DNA of 64,000 bases from Numida meleagris. Its lineage: Eukaryota > Chordata > Aves > Galliformes > Numididae. The notes under the pieces were generated by a model. It did not search any database and had not been told where the DNA came from. It was given only the letters and a program-made list of their open reading frames with translations. Shown here piece after piece: positions 53,101-64,000 of this stretch. The DNA is taken from NCBI RefSeq assembly GCF_002078875.1, contig NC_034410.1:44841086-44905085 (forward strand), read 5' to 3'. A program made the position numbers and the translations under genes. Position 1 is the first letter of the stretch. Every line of letters starts with the position of its first letter.

Positions 53101-56100
53101 GCAGACCCATGCACATCCAATGTTACTGGAGTTACAGAAAGGCAAAGGATTCTGCCAGTAAATAAGCAGTTGGTCTGTACTTTTTACTTTGAGAAAATCA
53201 CTTGACTCCAAGGACAATTTTATGTCAGTCATCCCTCGTCACTGTCAAATTCCTAGCTCAGTAGCTCATAGGTAGTGACTGCTGATAAGCCTGTCCTGCC
53301 TGCATGAAGAATGGAAAGTAATTAAACATCATTTAAACATAATATTTGAAGCAGGAGTATACTATCTTGTGAAATACCTTATTTGTGCATGTCAGCCTCT
53401 GTCTGGAAGTAGGGGAAACTGCGTCCAGTTGCAAGGCCAACCAGTTTGGAAGGAATGCCACGCTACAGTTGATTCCAGTCGGTGCAAATAAAAGAAATGT
53501 TGCATACGCAAATCAGCTGAATGTCTGATTCCACAGTTACACAAATTTCATTCTGCCTGCAGGCCAGTAAGAACTTCCAGGGCCTGCAGAGGGAATGCCA
53601 GGTGTACCAACCTTGGAATTGGAAAGGTAATCACCAGGGGTAATATTCTGAGCTTTGCAGAGCATGGTATACGTGCTAAATTCCTCACAGTAACATTTTA
53701 GGTGCTAGCATAAGTCAAGCCATGTCCAGATACTTCATGCCAGAATGAATCATATACGCCAACCAGTGAACTGGAATCTGCCCTAATTTATATAACTTCT
53801 GCAAAGGTGTTGTTGCCTGAAGTGCACTCTTCTAACGCCAGCCAGCCCTCTCAGTGTCTCTCACACACTCCTCTTTAATGTCTGAGTCAGCCTCTGTGAT
53901 GTCCTATAGATGTCCTACCATGATTAAAAGCCACATCAGTCACACCTATCTCCTTTTGTGAGACAAAAAAAAAAAAAAGAAATAGACACGTATGGTAAAA
54001 ATGCCCTTGGATCAAACCATCCTCCTTTTCCTATTTCCGTGCAATTGGAGTGCACTGCTGATGCTGCATCTCGTTGCCTGCTTGTACCACAAATGTCCAT
54101 GCACAGCCGGTAGTAGAATGATGAAATAGATTAGACCACATATTCTGCATCTTACGCTTTGAAGTCTGCACCAGTCCAAGTTTGTGTATCATTTCGTCTT
54201 TGAAAACTGCAAAGCAAGCATTTTTAGAAGGAATCCTCTGGCAGCACTGTTGGCAAATCCTGTTGCCACTTCTTTATCCCTGGATTTTTGTGGCTGGACA
54301 AAACTTTGCAAATGAACTGTCTGTACTGGCTTTTGTAACATTACGTAACAGAGAAACTTTGTTCTGATTCATAACGTTTGGAATGTGTAAGATAAAAACC
54401 TGACATTACGGGCAAGTTTAACAGCGGGATACGAGAATCTTTGCTGCTTTCAGAAGTGGATTTCCTGTGTTGTTATTAGTGGTGGCTCCTTGTAACGCTG
54501 TCAGTGTGGGTGTTAAGAAGATGTCTTGAACTGGGAAAAGGCACAACCCCTTCCGTGCATGGACCATGGAACAATCATGTTCTCAGCGGCTTCTATGTTT
54601 GATTTGTAACTTCCTTTTTGCAAGGTCTCAGGCGTTTTTGGAGTTGTTTCCACCAAATAAGGCCTACAGATGTTCTTTCCATGGTGTCTTCCTGGGAGCA
54701 GTTCCTTCAGTTACCACATTAAAAGGAGATATCTTGACTTTACAGCTCTTAAAACAGGTTCTTTCTCTGCTCCTTGCATCCTTGCCATCCCCTTGGATGT
54801 AACATCAGGCCTTGGCCCCTGCTGGCACCTCTGAATACTTCCCCAGCAGCATGGGCCTGTTCCGTCTGGCCCATCATGACAGACACTTCCCTCCCTGAGC
54901 TTCTTTCTGCTTAACAGACTTCATCCATACACTGCCAAGGGCAATGTGCCTGGGTGGGGATCCAGAGGAAAGATCTGTAGGAGCATGCGCCAGTACGTCC
55001 AGTTTTGGTCATATCATGTACACTCAAAACACAAGGCTGGCTTGTGCAGTGATGGAGCTGCAGATATTTGGACTACGACTTTCTACAGCTCTTCTCTACT
55101 GGAAATGCTGAAAATATAATACTTCCTTGTCTGTAGAGAGGATTGCACAGCAATGTGAGCCTCCCAGTTGCCATAAAGAGACCTTAGAACCACAGAGCCG
55201 AATTTCAGCAGTGTTTTTGGGTGAACTTGGCCAAGTGATGGTATTTCTGTTGGGATCTTATTTACCATCCTGCTCGTTCCATGTAGCAAGATGTGATCTC
55301 TCTATATTAACGCACATTATGCTGTCTAATGACTACATCCATTTCAGACCTATTTCAAGCTCTGTGAAATAGAAATTATTTGAATATATCATGTTTCAGG
55401 ATAAGAAATACTCCAAATAGAAAATACTATTAAAATAAATGCTAAGTCAAAGATGACTTGTAAAGGATCTTCTCAATTAAGCAGATCTAATTTCTTTCGT
55501 ATTTTCAGTGCAATAAACCTCCTAGTCTTCCAATTACACATGGAACTTTCTAGTCAGACTCTGTAGTTGCAATGTCATAAACAGGAAGAGGAAATTTTCT
55601 TGCATTAAATATATAGGCAAAAACAATATACAATTTAATTACATAGTGCAAAACACCAACAAAGGAAAATATTAATTCCTACTTCTTTGAAGGCTACTCT
55701 GTCCTTTGAGGCAAAAAATATTTGAATTGGATTGATAACATATTTAGACCAAATTATTTATAAAATGTGAAATGCGATGCTTTAAATAAAGAAAGCAATA
55801 TCTTACAGTGAATAAAACAAAGTTGCTGGTTTATGTATACCCTGTATTGCAATAGTTGAGTCAATGTTGTCCAACTATATTTCATGTGTTTTGTTACTTC
55901 CCATTACTGACATCTTTGCACTATTTGTTAATACAGAATTGAAGTGAAAACTCTCTGGCTTTCAGATCTTAAGGGTCAGCTTAATTAGCCAAGCTTGTGA
56001 GAGCAATTTGCAAAATTAAAAACTCATCTCTTTCTGTCATGAATAAAGAAACACATACTTAAATTTCGATTTAAATTGGAAACAGTAGAACTATCATATA

Positions 56101-57269
56101 GTTACGGGAAGAATACATTAGAAAAACTTATGTTTCAAGGTTATTAATCCTTTATTCTTCTAACTTTTAATCTAATTAAAGATGTGATAACATTAGAATG
56201 CCATCCATTTCCTCCTGGGGGCTTCTGAAATCCTATGACAGTTCAAGGAAATGTTCATAGCAAGAATAAGTGCAGCGTAAGACAGAATTTTGTTCAAAAA
56301 GCAGACGTTTGATTTTTCATCTACTTTCAACACAGTATGACAGGTACTTTGTTTCCCATTCCTAGGGGTAAAAATTATTTTAAATACATAATCTATGTAT
56401 GCAAAGCAGAACTAACCATTTATTAAGCAGCAGTTCAACACTGACCAAAGGTAGAACAAGTTTTTTTCCTTCTTTCAACAAACTTTTGTATAAAACCTCT
56501 GAATGTTTTTCAAAACACACACCATAAAGCTTGCACCAAAATGCAAATGGCTACAAAGTTGTCATGCCAAAATCAGATTCAAATAGTCACGCATGAATTT
56601 TTCAGAAGATTATATATGCAGGATTGGGTTCAGTAAAGGGCTGTGCGTGTAACCAGGATCAAATGACGACGATATTCCCCATTATGCTCACCTCTTCTTA
56701 TGCATAGCTGCCCCTCAAGCAATAGCCAGGAAACAGGAGGTAAGCATGTATACGCACAAACACAGATGTACTGACTTGCGCCAGTGTATCTATAGCAGTG
56801 CATATGTGTTTTGCATTCCATCAGCATAATTTCCTATAGAACCATTGCATCATTTTAAGTAGAAAGTACATATCCAGAGGCAGAATGTGACTGTACCTTA
56901 GTTCACAATATATAGGTCTATGGCAGTATAAGGAAATCGAAAGCAGTTTTGATGAATACATCATAAGGAGAATTTTAAATGTTTGTATTGACACATCTTG
57001 CCCTAATCCTGACCTTCAGCTTTTGGAAGAGATGTTTTAATTGCTCCTCAATTATTTATTACTGAGTGTTGATGCTGTCTTCTACAAGCTGTTCTGCTTT
57101 GTAAATCTTCTAAAACCACAGATATGAATTGCACAAACAGTAAAAACAATGTGTTAAAACTCTTAAAAATATTTTTGCACAGAAGAGAATTTTACCACAT
57201 TTTTAATAAGATATATAAAAATAATTTAGCAATGGCGCATATTATGAAAACCCAATCCTATATAATATG

Positions 57270-57492
57270 ATGTTGAACAAGAGCAAGTGCTGAATTCTGC
57301 AACTGGAAAAAGGCAACCTTGGCTATACATAGACATTTGGGGGCCCTGGTTGACCAAAGTTGTACATGAGTCAACAGTGTGCCCAGGTGGCCAGGAAGGG
57401 CAACCATAACTGGGGCTGCATCAAGCACAGCATTGCTGGCCAGTTGAAGGAAATGATTCTCCGGCTCTACGCTGCATCGGTGTGACCTCACC
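57270..57492 (+). mobile_element. CR1 LINE internal fragment
   Basis: The plus strand contains GTTGAACAAGAGCAAGTGCT, CTGGTTGACCAAAGTTGTAC, ATGAGTCAACAGTGTGCCC, and a GGCTGCATCAAGCACAGCAT block ending near GTGTGACCTCACC. This is the order of words found upstream of the CR1 3' end in avian copies (the late reverse-transcriptase region). It is diverged and broken by stops. Confidence 0.85.
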
Positions 57493-58072
57493 CTTATTAA
57501 TCTACTTGTGCATAGATTTCTTTAATTGCATGTAACTGGAAGCTTCCTAGTTCTCACTCTTGCATGGTTTTTTTTTGTTTCTATATTTTCATTGAGTTCA
57601 CTCTCAGTCTTTCTAACATTTTCCGTATGTCACCATTGCTGAAGCTGCTGTCAGTTCCTAATTTACACACAGTTTCCACCGTGACCCCACCAATTCATCT
57701 TAAATTGGTCACTTTCAGCGAGTCACAGAGTTTCTGTGGAAAGCTGAGGGCTGAGGAGATGCTGGCTTTGCTCTCCTCCAAAGAAATGTGAGAGAAACAT
57801 GTGGTTTGTTCTTCATCAGAAAAAGTTTGTGAATCCTTTTCTTCCTTTATCCATGCTGCAGCAGCATCCCAAATTGTTCCTTCTCATCCTGTCAGGAAGG
57901 ATGAGGAGAAGGGGAGCCTGAGGACTCAACCAGCTTCTCTGGCTCAGAAACAGAAGACCTTTCTGATTCAGGTGGTTCAATTTTAATTTTTCTTGTCTCT
58001 GTTTGACTGAAGTTCTCACATAGAGGCATTTCTGTGATGAGCCAGTCTTTGCCCTGCCAGTCAACAAACAAA

Positions 58073-58105
58073 GTCCAACAGAACTACCGGGGGGTTCTGT
58101 TGGGC
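58073..58105. other. Inverted repeat (hairpin)
   Basis: The arms CCAACAGAAC (58075-58084) and GTTCTGTTGG (58094-58103) are perfectly complementary around a G-rich 9-base spacer. One G-T wobble and one more pair extend the stem to 12. It is intergenic, about 170 bases before copy B of the unclassified repeat. Confidence 0.85.
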
Positions 58106-58276
58106 AATGCTCAAACGTCACGTTGATGCCCACATGTCATCACAGTGACATTGCTGTGTGGCGCCCAGGGCCTGGCTGGCTGGAGCAGCCAGAGCAGGTA
58201 TCGCCGACCAGCACTTGTTGGTCCTGCACAGAGCCACGGGTGTTTGAACTTGAGTCCAGAAGCAAAGAAAACTGTA

Positions 58277-58487
58277 TTTAAAGGGGATCACTCCACACCT
58301 GGACCTTGCTTCACTTTCCCTGTGTGGTTCCTGAATAGCTCCCTTCTGGTCTCCTTGGTGTCTCTCTGGTTCTCCAGATGGGGTGGAGGGTATGTGGGGG
58401 GAATCAGTTTCCCAAGCAATATTAACAAAAGAGAATAGCGATCTCTTCCCAGTTTGTCTCCATGTCTTGCAAATGTTCCATGATTTT
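58277..58487 (-). repeat. Unclassified interspersed repeat, copy B
   Basis: Inverted, diverged partner of the repeat at 27958-28159. Most positions agree by eye, with a few short indels such as extra bases near GGAGGGTATGTGGG. It lacks an adjoining homopolymer tail. Both flanks lose similarity, so the shared unit is about 200-210 bases. It lies in the CLASP2-PDCD6IP intergenic region. Confidence 0.75.
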
Positions 58488-60329
58488 AATAGCAGAATAG
58501 CTAGGAGAATTTTATATTTTCTTTTAAATGGGTAGTAGGACTAGACAGGTTATTTAGTCCAGTCAGAGCCCTTTCTGACTTACAATTTGTTTTCTGCATT
58601 CTCTGGTTTTGGCAACTCGGGCTGCGACTCCTGAAACTCATGTCAAAAGGTAGTGGTGATTAAAGGTTTGGGGATTACTTTTTGTCGCCAGAAGTTTATC
58701 TCCGGAGTGACAAAATGACGTTGAATATGAATGATGAAATGAAGTGTTATGCAAGACGTCCATCAGATTTAATGAACTGAACAACAAAGTGCCTTATCAC
58801 TTCTTTTTGCTGATTTTTCATTTTTGTAGAGCATCTGCCTGCCAGCTAGTGTTTTTGCTACAAGGCAACCCTTACACTATGGAAAAAAGGGCAAGCTGAA
58901 GATCTACAGAATAAAATCTTGCCTTAGTGAAAGGTCTGTATACAGATTTTTTGCACTCAAAGCAAGTGTATAATAGAACATCAGTGTTCGGTGAAAACTT
59001 TTACGTCCAAAAATCCTAGACAAAACATATGAAGCATGCAGAAACGCCAATAGCATACTGAAATCAAATCTGCCTTTTAGAAACACTTTAGCAAAACTGC
59101 CATGTTCTATATACACATAATGGTTGTTTAGGAAAGAGAGGAAAACCGGGGACATCTAATCATCTGTCTACACCAAAATTAAGTATATCAGTGACCATGG
59201 TTGTGCTTACATACAGCTAGCTTGTTTATGCTGCATTACCTTAAACATTTTAGGGGAAAGCTGTTTTTAAGTAGTTCCTTTAGATGCTATCATGAATTTG
59301 TTGAAGAAGGAAGTATGATCTGCTGTTTAAAGCACAGCACTCTGAGTCAGAAGATGCAGATTATGCTCCGTGTGCTGCTAACTACTATGTGCCTTCTTCA
59401 TCTCTAAATTGGGAAATAATACTTAACTGGTTACAAGGTAACAAGGAGACAAGTCAGTACTACTTATGATAATTGTAATAATCAGAGCAAAGTTATCGGA
59501 GGAATACTGACTAAAAAATCTGTGGGAAAGAAGCAAACCACCTGTTTGTTTGAATTTCTGGGAACTTACTCTGAAATAAAGTGAAACTTCTGTGCTGTGT
59601 TGGTGGGCGGTTTAGGAATGAGAAATATCGGTGGTTGCATGTGTTAAGCAACATCAACTAAAGGTCACGGGGGTTCCAAAGTAAAAGCATGATCTCATGG
59701 CTGCAGTCTTTGCCCTTCCCTGTTCACACCCTTTCCGTGTTTATGACTGTTGCGCAGGGAGATATTCATGGCCTCCCCACCCTTATACAGGCAGCCACGC
59801 ATCGCGTAATGCCGTGTGGGCTAACTATACCTCATAAAGTCTTGATGCCGGAAACAAAGAGAGGCAATTGCTAGGCAGGCTCTATCTTGAGACTGATCAC
59901 GATCTGAGCTTGTGAGGGTGGAGGTTTTCTCTGGGACTGGAAAATGCCTTCAGTGTAAGGCTGCCTGGCTGCCTCCGTCCAAGAGGCAGAGTGCTCCCAA
60001 GTGGGCGTGAGGCAATAAGATCTGGGGAGAGGAAGTCACATACCAAGATAGGAGTAAGGTGGGACAGCTGTCTCACTATATTCATTGTATGATAAAATTC
60101 CTTCTATATTAAATGTAAAATTCAGTCAACTACAGTATGTTTTGGATTGAGCTATGAGAAATTGAAGGAGGAAGAAACTTACCTCCATTACAGCTGAAAC
60201 CAGGACAGGTGTTTACTGCGTGTGGGGCACCAACACACAGACATACATACAAATATACCACGTACAAAATATACAGAGAGATTTTTTAGTGAACATAAGT
60301 TTGCAACAGAAGGAAGGTGCTAGGGCTGT

Positions 60330-60470
60330 AAGCAGCCGCCTCACCGCGCTGCCCCCGCATGCAGCACCAGGAGCCCGCTCCGCTCCCCCTTCCCCGCCGC
60401 CTCGCAGTTCTGGGCTGCCGGAGGACCGCCCCTCCCAGCGGCCGCGCAGCAGCTGAGGCTCTCTTCAGGC
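60330..60470. promoter_or_regulatory. Small CpG-rich patch upstream of PDCD6IP
   Basis: About 140 GC-rich bases with CpGs (for example GCCGCCTCACCGCGCTGCCC and CAGCGGCCGCGCAGCAGCTG) stand out from AT-rich flanks 1.4 kb before the PDCD6IP start codon. It is separated from the main island by two CR1 fragments. It could be a minor promoter or enhancer, or an unrecognised GC-rich repeat. Confidence 0.4.
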
Positions 60471-60830
60471 TCTCCCTCCTCCCCCTGTGCCACTGCTTCT
60501 CACGTACACTGAGCAGCGATGAACGTTGCCCTGCTTGGCATAGCTACCTCCGGCAGGAAGCGGTCCTCGGCTGTGCTTTATAGCAAAACTCGTGATCAGT
60601 TTATAGCAAAACACAAGATGCAGAGGAAACCCTTTAACCTAATTTTAAAAACAATTTTTACCACTTCATCGAGTATTTGTTTTCAGCTGCCAGATGAGCA
60701 AGCCTCCCAGGCTGCCTTGCCTGCCTGGCTGAGCCACGCTGGGCTGAGTCTGCAGAAAGTGAGCGCAGTGTGCCTGACATCTCCGTGCCCACAGAAACTG
60801 TGAACCTGCCTTGTGCTGCCAGCAGAGATG

Positions 60831-61226
60831 TCACAGACTCACAGTGGGTCTGAGGTGGGCAGTATCTCCAGGTCCATCTGGTCCAGCCCCCGCTCTAGCA
60901 GGGACACGCAGAGCAGGGTGCCCAGGCCCACCTCCAGGTGCTTTTGGAGGTGTCCAAGGAGACGCTCCAGCTTCTGGGCAGCCTGTGCCAGTGCTCCATC
61001 ACCCACAGAGAGCTACCTGGCGCTCAGAGAGAGCTCCTGTGCTCCGGTTTGTGCCCATGGCCTCCGGTCCCGGCGCTGGGCATCGCTGAACAGAGCCTGG
61101 CTCCGTCCTCTGTGTGGCCTCCCTCCAGAGATCCCTGAGCCTTCTCCAGGCTGAGCAGGCACAGCTCTTTCAGCTTCTCCTCACAGGAGAGGTGCTCCAG
61201 GCCCTTCATCATCTTCACGGTCCTTC
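60831..61226 (-). mobile_element. CR1 LINE fragment
   Basis: The top strand reads TCACAGACTCACAGTGGGTC, followed by a CCAGGTCCATCTGGTCCAGC stretch and, near the far end, CAGGAGAGGTGCTCCAGGCC. These are reverse-complement hallmarks of avian CR1. The 3' end of the element is therefore at the low coordinate. It belongs to the same subfamily as the copy at 34372-34871, with which it shares the block around GTCCAGCCCC-GCTC-AGCAGG. It is 5'-truncated like nearly all CR1 copies and encodes nothing intact. Confidence 0.88.
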
Positions 61227-61271
61227 AATCCCAGCATTTGCCACGAAGAACTAACGCTCCAACTTATTTTT

Positions 61272-61482
61272 AGGTTGGATATTAGGAAAAATCCCTTCTC
61301 GCAGCAGTGTGGCACTGTCACAGGCTGCCCAGGGAGGTGGTGCAGGCACCGTCCCTGGAGGTGTTCAAGAACTGTGTGGGTGTGGCACTGAGGGACACGG
61401 TCAGTGGGCTGGTGGTGGTGGGCTGGTGGTCGGACTAGGTGATCTTAGAGGTCTTTTCCAACCGGAATGATTCTGTGATTCC
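61272..61482 (+). mobile_element. CR1 LINE 3' fragment next to the PDCD6IP promoter
   Basis: It begins AGGTTGGATATTAGGAAAAA and continues through GCTGCCCAGGGAGGTGGTGC. It ends GACTAGGTGATCTTAGAGGTC plus the 3' direct repeats ATGATTCTGTGATTCC, the standard avian CR1 terminus in plus orientation. It lies head to head with the CR1 copy at 60831-61226 and stops about 340 bases before the PDCD6IP start codon. A local duplication of a GGGCTGGTGGT word occurs near 61406-61430. Confidence 0.92.
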
Positions 61483-61658
61483 ATACACCAATTTTTAGGG
61501 CGCTTAGGACCCTTCGCTTCCCCATGCTTCCCCGAACTTCTAAACCACCTCCACACGACCGCCTCAGCATCTCGCACCCAAGACGCAGCCGCAGCGACCG
61601 CCGAGGACCGACGGCGATTGGCGCGGGCGGTGCGTGAGGCGGGGAAAGCGCGCGGGGG

Positions 61659-61678
61659 GCGTGCGTGCGTGCGTGCGT
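61659..61678. repeat. (GCGT)5 microsatellite
   Basis: Five perfect GCGT units directly after a G-run, in the PDCD6IP promoter about 140 bases upstream of the start codon. The strictly alternating purine-pyrimidine sequence is a classic Z-DNA-prone tract and could vary in length between individuals. Confidence 0.9.
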
Positions 61679-61818
61679 GACGCCGCTGCGTCGGGAGCGC
61701 GCGACGATCCCGGAAGTGCGCGGCGGGGAAGGAGCGGGCCGGCAGGCCGGGTGCGGGGATCGGCTGAGGCGCGGAGCGAGTGCGAAGCGGCGGTGAGTGC
61801 CGCCCGTCCGCGCTGGCC

Positions 61819-62024
61819 ATGACGAACTTCATCTCGGTGCAGCTGAAGAAGGCCTCGGAGGTGGACCTGGCCAAGCCCCTGTGCAAGTTCATTCAGCAGA
61901 GCTACCCGAGTGGCGACGCCCAGGCCGAGCACTGCCGCGCCGCCGAGGAGCTCAGCAAGCTGCGCAAGAGCGCGCTGGGCCGCCCGCTCGACAAGCACGA
62001 GAGCGCGCTCGAGACCCTCCTTAG
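61819..62024 (+). CDS. PDCD6IP: PDCD6IP (ALIX) coding exon 1
   Basis: First coding exon of programmed cell death 6-interacting protein (ALIX). ALIX is an ESCRT accessory factor that binds CHMP4 through its N-terminal Bro1 domain and acts in endosomal sorting, cytokinetic abscission, membrane repair and virus budding. The 206 bases start at GGCCATGA and read MTNFISVQLKKASEVDLAKP, then LCKFIQQSYPSGD, and later AAEELSKLR and GRPLDKHESALETLL. This is nearly the human sequence (MATFISVQLKK-SEVDLAKPL-KFIQQ-YPSG). It ends two bases into an arginine codon at donor GTAAGG. It covers roughly the first 69 residues of the Bro1 domain. Exon 2 (expected to start near YYDQICSIEP) is not found by base 64000. 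Confidence 0.97.
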
Positions 62025-64000
62025 GTAAGGCCGAGGCGGCCGCGGGGGTGGTGCCTGCGCCTCTCGTCCCGTGCTCGGGGGCCCCGGGGCGCGGTGGGGC
62101 CGGGCCAGGTGCGGGCGGGGTCCTCGGGAGGCGGCCGGGGCTGTTGGGCCGGCTCTGGCGACCCGCGGGCTGCGCCTCGGGCGGGCGCCTGGCGGCTCGG
62201 GGGCCTGGGCCGGACGTAGGGAGCAGGCCTCGGCCCTCCCGGCTTCCCCTTCCGAGTGGGAGCCGGGTAAACTTGTTACTCTGGGAACTAGGTAAACGCC
62301 GTTGGCTTTACGGGATGTGCCTTCCATTTCAGCGTTACATCTCGCTGTTGCTGCTGACGGCTCCTCTTCAGCTCCCCTCTCGCTCCTGACCGTGTTCAGC
62401 AGCTGTTCAGAAACTTCTAAGTATATTTGCAAAGTCACGGCCTTATTTCCCTACTTGGCATTTTCAGTTTGCTAAAAGGAGGTTTTGCTAAGAGGAAGTA
62501 TAGTGGTGCCTCGTGCTTAAAGTTGTGTGGGTTGGATAAGTTTCAGTCTGAGCATTCTGCCTATTAAACAGCACGAGGGCTGCTTTGGGACTCTCTGCTC
62601 GGTAACCTGCAAAAACTCTCACTCTTTTGCATCTCTGTGTAATGCCGACGCATCGCAGCGTTGGCTTGCTGTGGTAATCCTGCTGCTCTGTCTCTGCGTG
62701 GGAAACGTTTCAAGCTCAGCTATTTGTAGCTGTAATCGCTGAAGGCACTGTGATTAACCCAGTGATGAACACCAAGCACAGACTTCAGTATTCATGGTTA
62801 GAATCGAAGATTTGATGAGTTTTTAGCATTAAGAGTCTTTTTTTTTTTTAAGAGAGAAAAATAAGTAGGGGGATTTCCTAATTCAGAGAGAAACGATAGC
62901 CATGAGGTTGATGTACTTCTGCAATGTAGTCAGGAACAAGCATATTGTATGTTCATTGGAGTTTGATTTCTAAACTTTAAAAGGAATGGAAAAGATATGT
63001 GACATAGGAGAAAGATAGTTACTGTTTTCTGTTGTTTAAGAGATTATCAAGCCCACACTGGGTGTTTGGACTATGAAAGCTACACGTTTTACAGTATCTC
63101 TGCAGCTTCCTGTTCTATTCCTGCTTATTGCCATGCACGCTTTTGAAGGTATTGCTATGTATGTCTTTTGAAGGTCAGAGAAATAAATGAGCATCTATGA
63201 ACAGAAAGATTGACTCAGCCAAGTCGAAGGGTGTAATGTCCCCTTCCCTCAAACATTGGAATTGAGCTCCCTCCCTTTTCTGATTGTGCCAATCAGGTTT
63301 GTGATTAATTTCTACCTGAAATCCCTGTTTGGCCCAGATATGTCACATGAGCTCTCCTCATCTAACTGAATGGAGAAAGCGCTGCCGTATCTCTTCAGTT
63401 CTGGTCTTTCTCTTACTCCAGTTCTAGAAAGCAAAAGGTGTACGTGGCTTTCTCTCAGGTTTGAAATTTGAAAAGGAGCTCAGCACGAGGTCAGATGAAC
63501 ATCAGAGCTGGAACAAAAGAGGATAAGAGGAGTGTGGCTGAAAGCCAAGGGCTTAGGGAAACCTCCCTCTTTCAGGCCAGGTCATTACATTAATTCAAGC
63601 CATGCTATGCAACTACCTCAGGTTTCCTGTCTGAATTATGAAGGGAAACTGATCGCAATTAGCTAATTTCCAAGTCAGTTCCATATGCGGAGATCTGTTC
63701 TCTGCTATCCATCACTAGATGACTTTAGTTTGCCCAGGTGCTGTTGCAGCATTCAGAGATTGAGTGTGGCTATACACTGCCCCATTATGTATGAGCAAGT
63801 CATGTCCTTAATGGAGCTGCTGTGGGACAGGCCTCCTCTCATGAAACACCTGCGTTTAAGATGATGCTGCTTGAGAATGTTCCCTTTATAGTGGAAGTGA
63901 GATACGATGGTCTGAATTATCTGTAACTTCGGAGTTTATGACCAAAATCCTTTCATATTTACTTCAGTCTTGTTCATGGAAACAGAATAGAATAGGCATA
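62025..64000 (+). other. PDCD6IP: PDCD6IP intron 1 (partial)
   Basis: It opens with the canonical donor GTAAGG. The first 200 bases are still CpG-rich, then ordinary intronic sequence continues to the window end. No match to the expected exon 2 start was seen on the plus strand, and no repeat family is recognised. Confidence 0.85.

Larger units (their letters stand above)
40801..60329. other. CLASP2-PDCD6IP intergenic region
   Basis: About 19.5 kb between two divergent genes. I recognise only the CR1 fragments, copy B of the unclassified repeat, simple repeats (T and A runs near 42082, 42661, 44470, 45290 and 45524) and a hairpin. Open frames up to 167 codons (43348-43851, minus) show no domain, signal or family resemblance. 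The block at about 50500-51260, with TTAATTAATTAA at 50707-50718 and low simple-repeat content, has the look of conserved non-coding DNA, but this is a guess. Confidence 0.7.
61490..62240 (+). promoter_or_regulatory. PDCD6IP: PDCD6IP CpG-island promoter
   Basis: CpG-rich island around exon 1. Upstream elements include an inverted CCAAT box (ATTGG, 61617-61621), a GCGT tetranucleotide run, and an ETS/GABPA-type CCGGAAGTG at 61710-61718, about 100 bases before the start codon. The combination of CCAAT, ETS and GC-rich sequence without a TATA box is typical of broadly expressed genes. The start site probably lies between the ETS site and the ATG. The open frames on the minus strand here are composition artefacts. 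Confidence 0.85.

Noticed and set aside
39875..61819. Shared bidirectional promoter for CLASP2 and PDCD6IP
   Set aside because: The genes are head to head, but the start codons are almost 22 kb apart and each has its own CpG island.
61401..62438. Long frames opposite and overlapping PDCD6IP exon 1 (163, 178 and 159 codons)
   Set aside because: These are composition shadows; only the frame with the ALIX start and splice donor is supported.
1..64000. CRISPR arrays, bacterial mobile elements, intact retroviruses, rRNA
   Set aside because: No regular spacer-repeat structure, no gag/pol/env-like long frames, no LTR pair and no rRNA-like sequence noticed. The genome context is vertebrate. tRNA and small RNA genes were not excluded by a covariance search.

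Overview
The window is vertebrate nuclear DNA, most probably from a bird. It has long AT-rich introns, GT-AG splice sites, compact CpG-island promoters, and several CR1 LINE fragments whose 3' ends carry the direct repeats typical of avian CR1. One 50-base run of N (22142-22191) is an assembly gap. Nothing suggests bacterial or organellar DNA.

Two genes are recognised. CLASP2 (CLIP-associating protein 2, a microtubule plus-end regulator) runs leftward. I place its seven N-terminal coding exons at 39875-39681, 31739-31661, 19362-19259, 15956-15865, 15555-15480, 14306-14209 and 9206-9136. All reading phases join, giving 715 coding bases that form the N-terminal TOG1 array. The next exon lies beyond base 1. 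Inside intron 7, at about 4.16-5.2 kb, a second CpG island carries a 19-base alternative coding first exon (4597-4579). It ends in the same phase as exon 7, so it would produce the short TOG1-less isoform.

PDCD6IP (ALIX, an ESCRT accessory protein with a Bro1 domain) runs rightward. Only its first coding exon (61819-62024) and about 2 kb of intron 1 are inside. The two genes are head to head, as I recall for human 3p22, but about 22 kb lies between their start codons, so they do not share a promoter.

By region: 1-9135 is CLASP2 intron 7 with the internal promoter. 9136-19362 holds exons 7 to 3. 19363-31660 is the 12-kb intron 2, with the gap, an AT-rich microsatellite cluster, a perfect hairpin, CR1 debris and an unclassified repeat. 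31661-39680 is exon 2 and intron 1, with a CR1 copy beside a striking 1.3-kb array built on CATGT and TGTCA words. 39.2-40.8 kb is the main CLASP2 promoter island. 40.8-60.3 kb is intergenic, with no convincing gene. 60.3-62.3 kb holds two opposed CR1 copies and the PDCD6IP promoter island.

No complete new system was found. The observations most worth checking are the CATGT/TGTCA array in CLASP2 intron 1, the pair of related unclassified repeats at 28.0 and 58.3 kb, the TOG1-skipping promoter, and the CR1 pair just upstream of PDCD6IP. Family names come from recalled human proteins and repeats; no database search was run.
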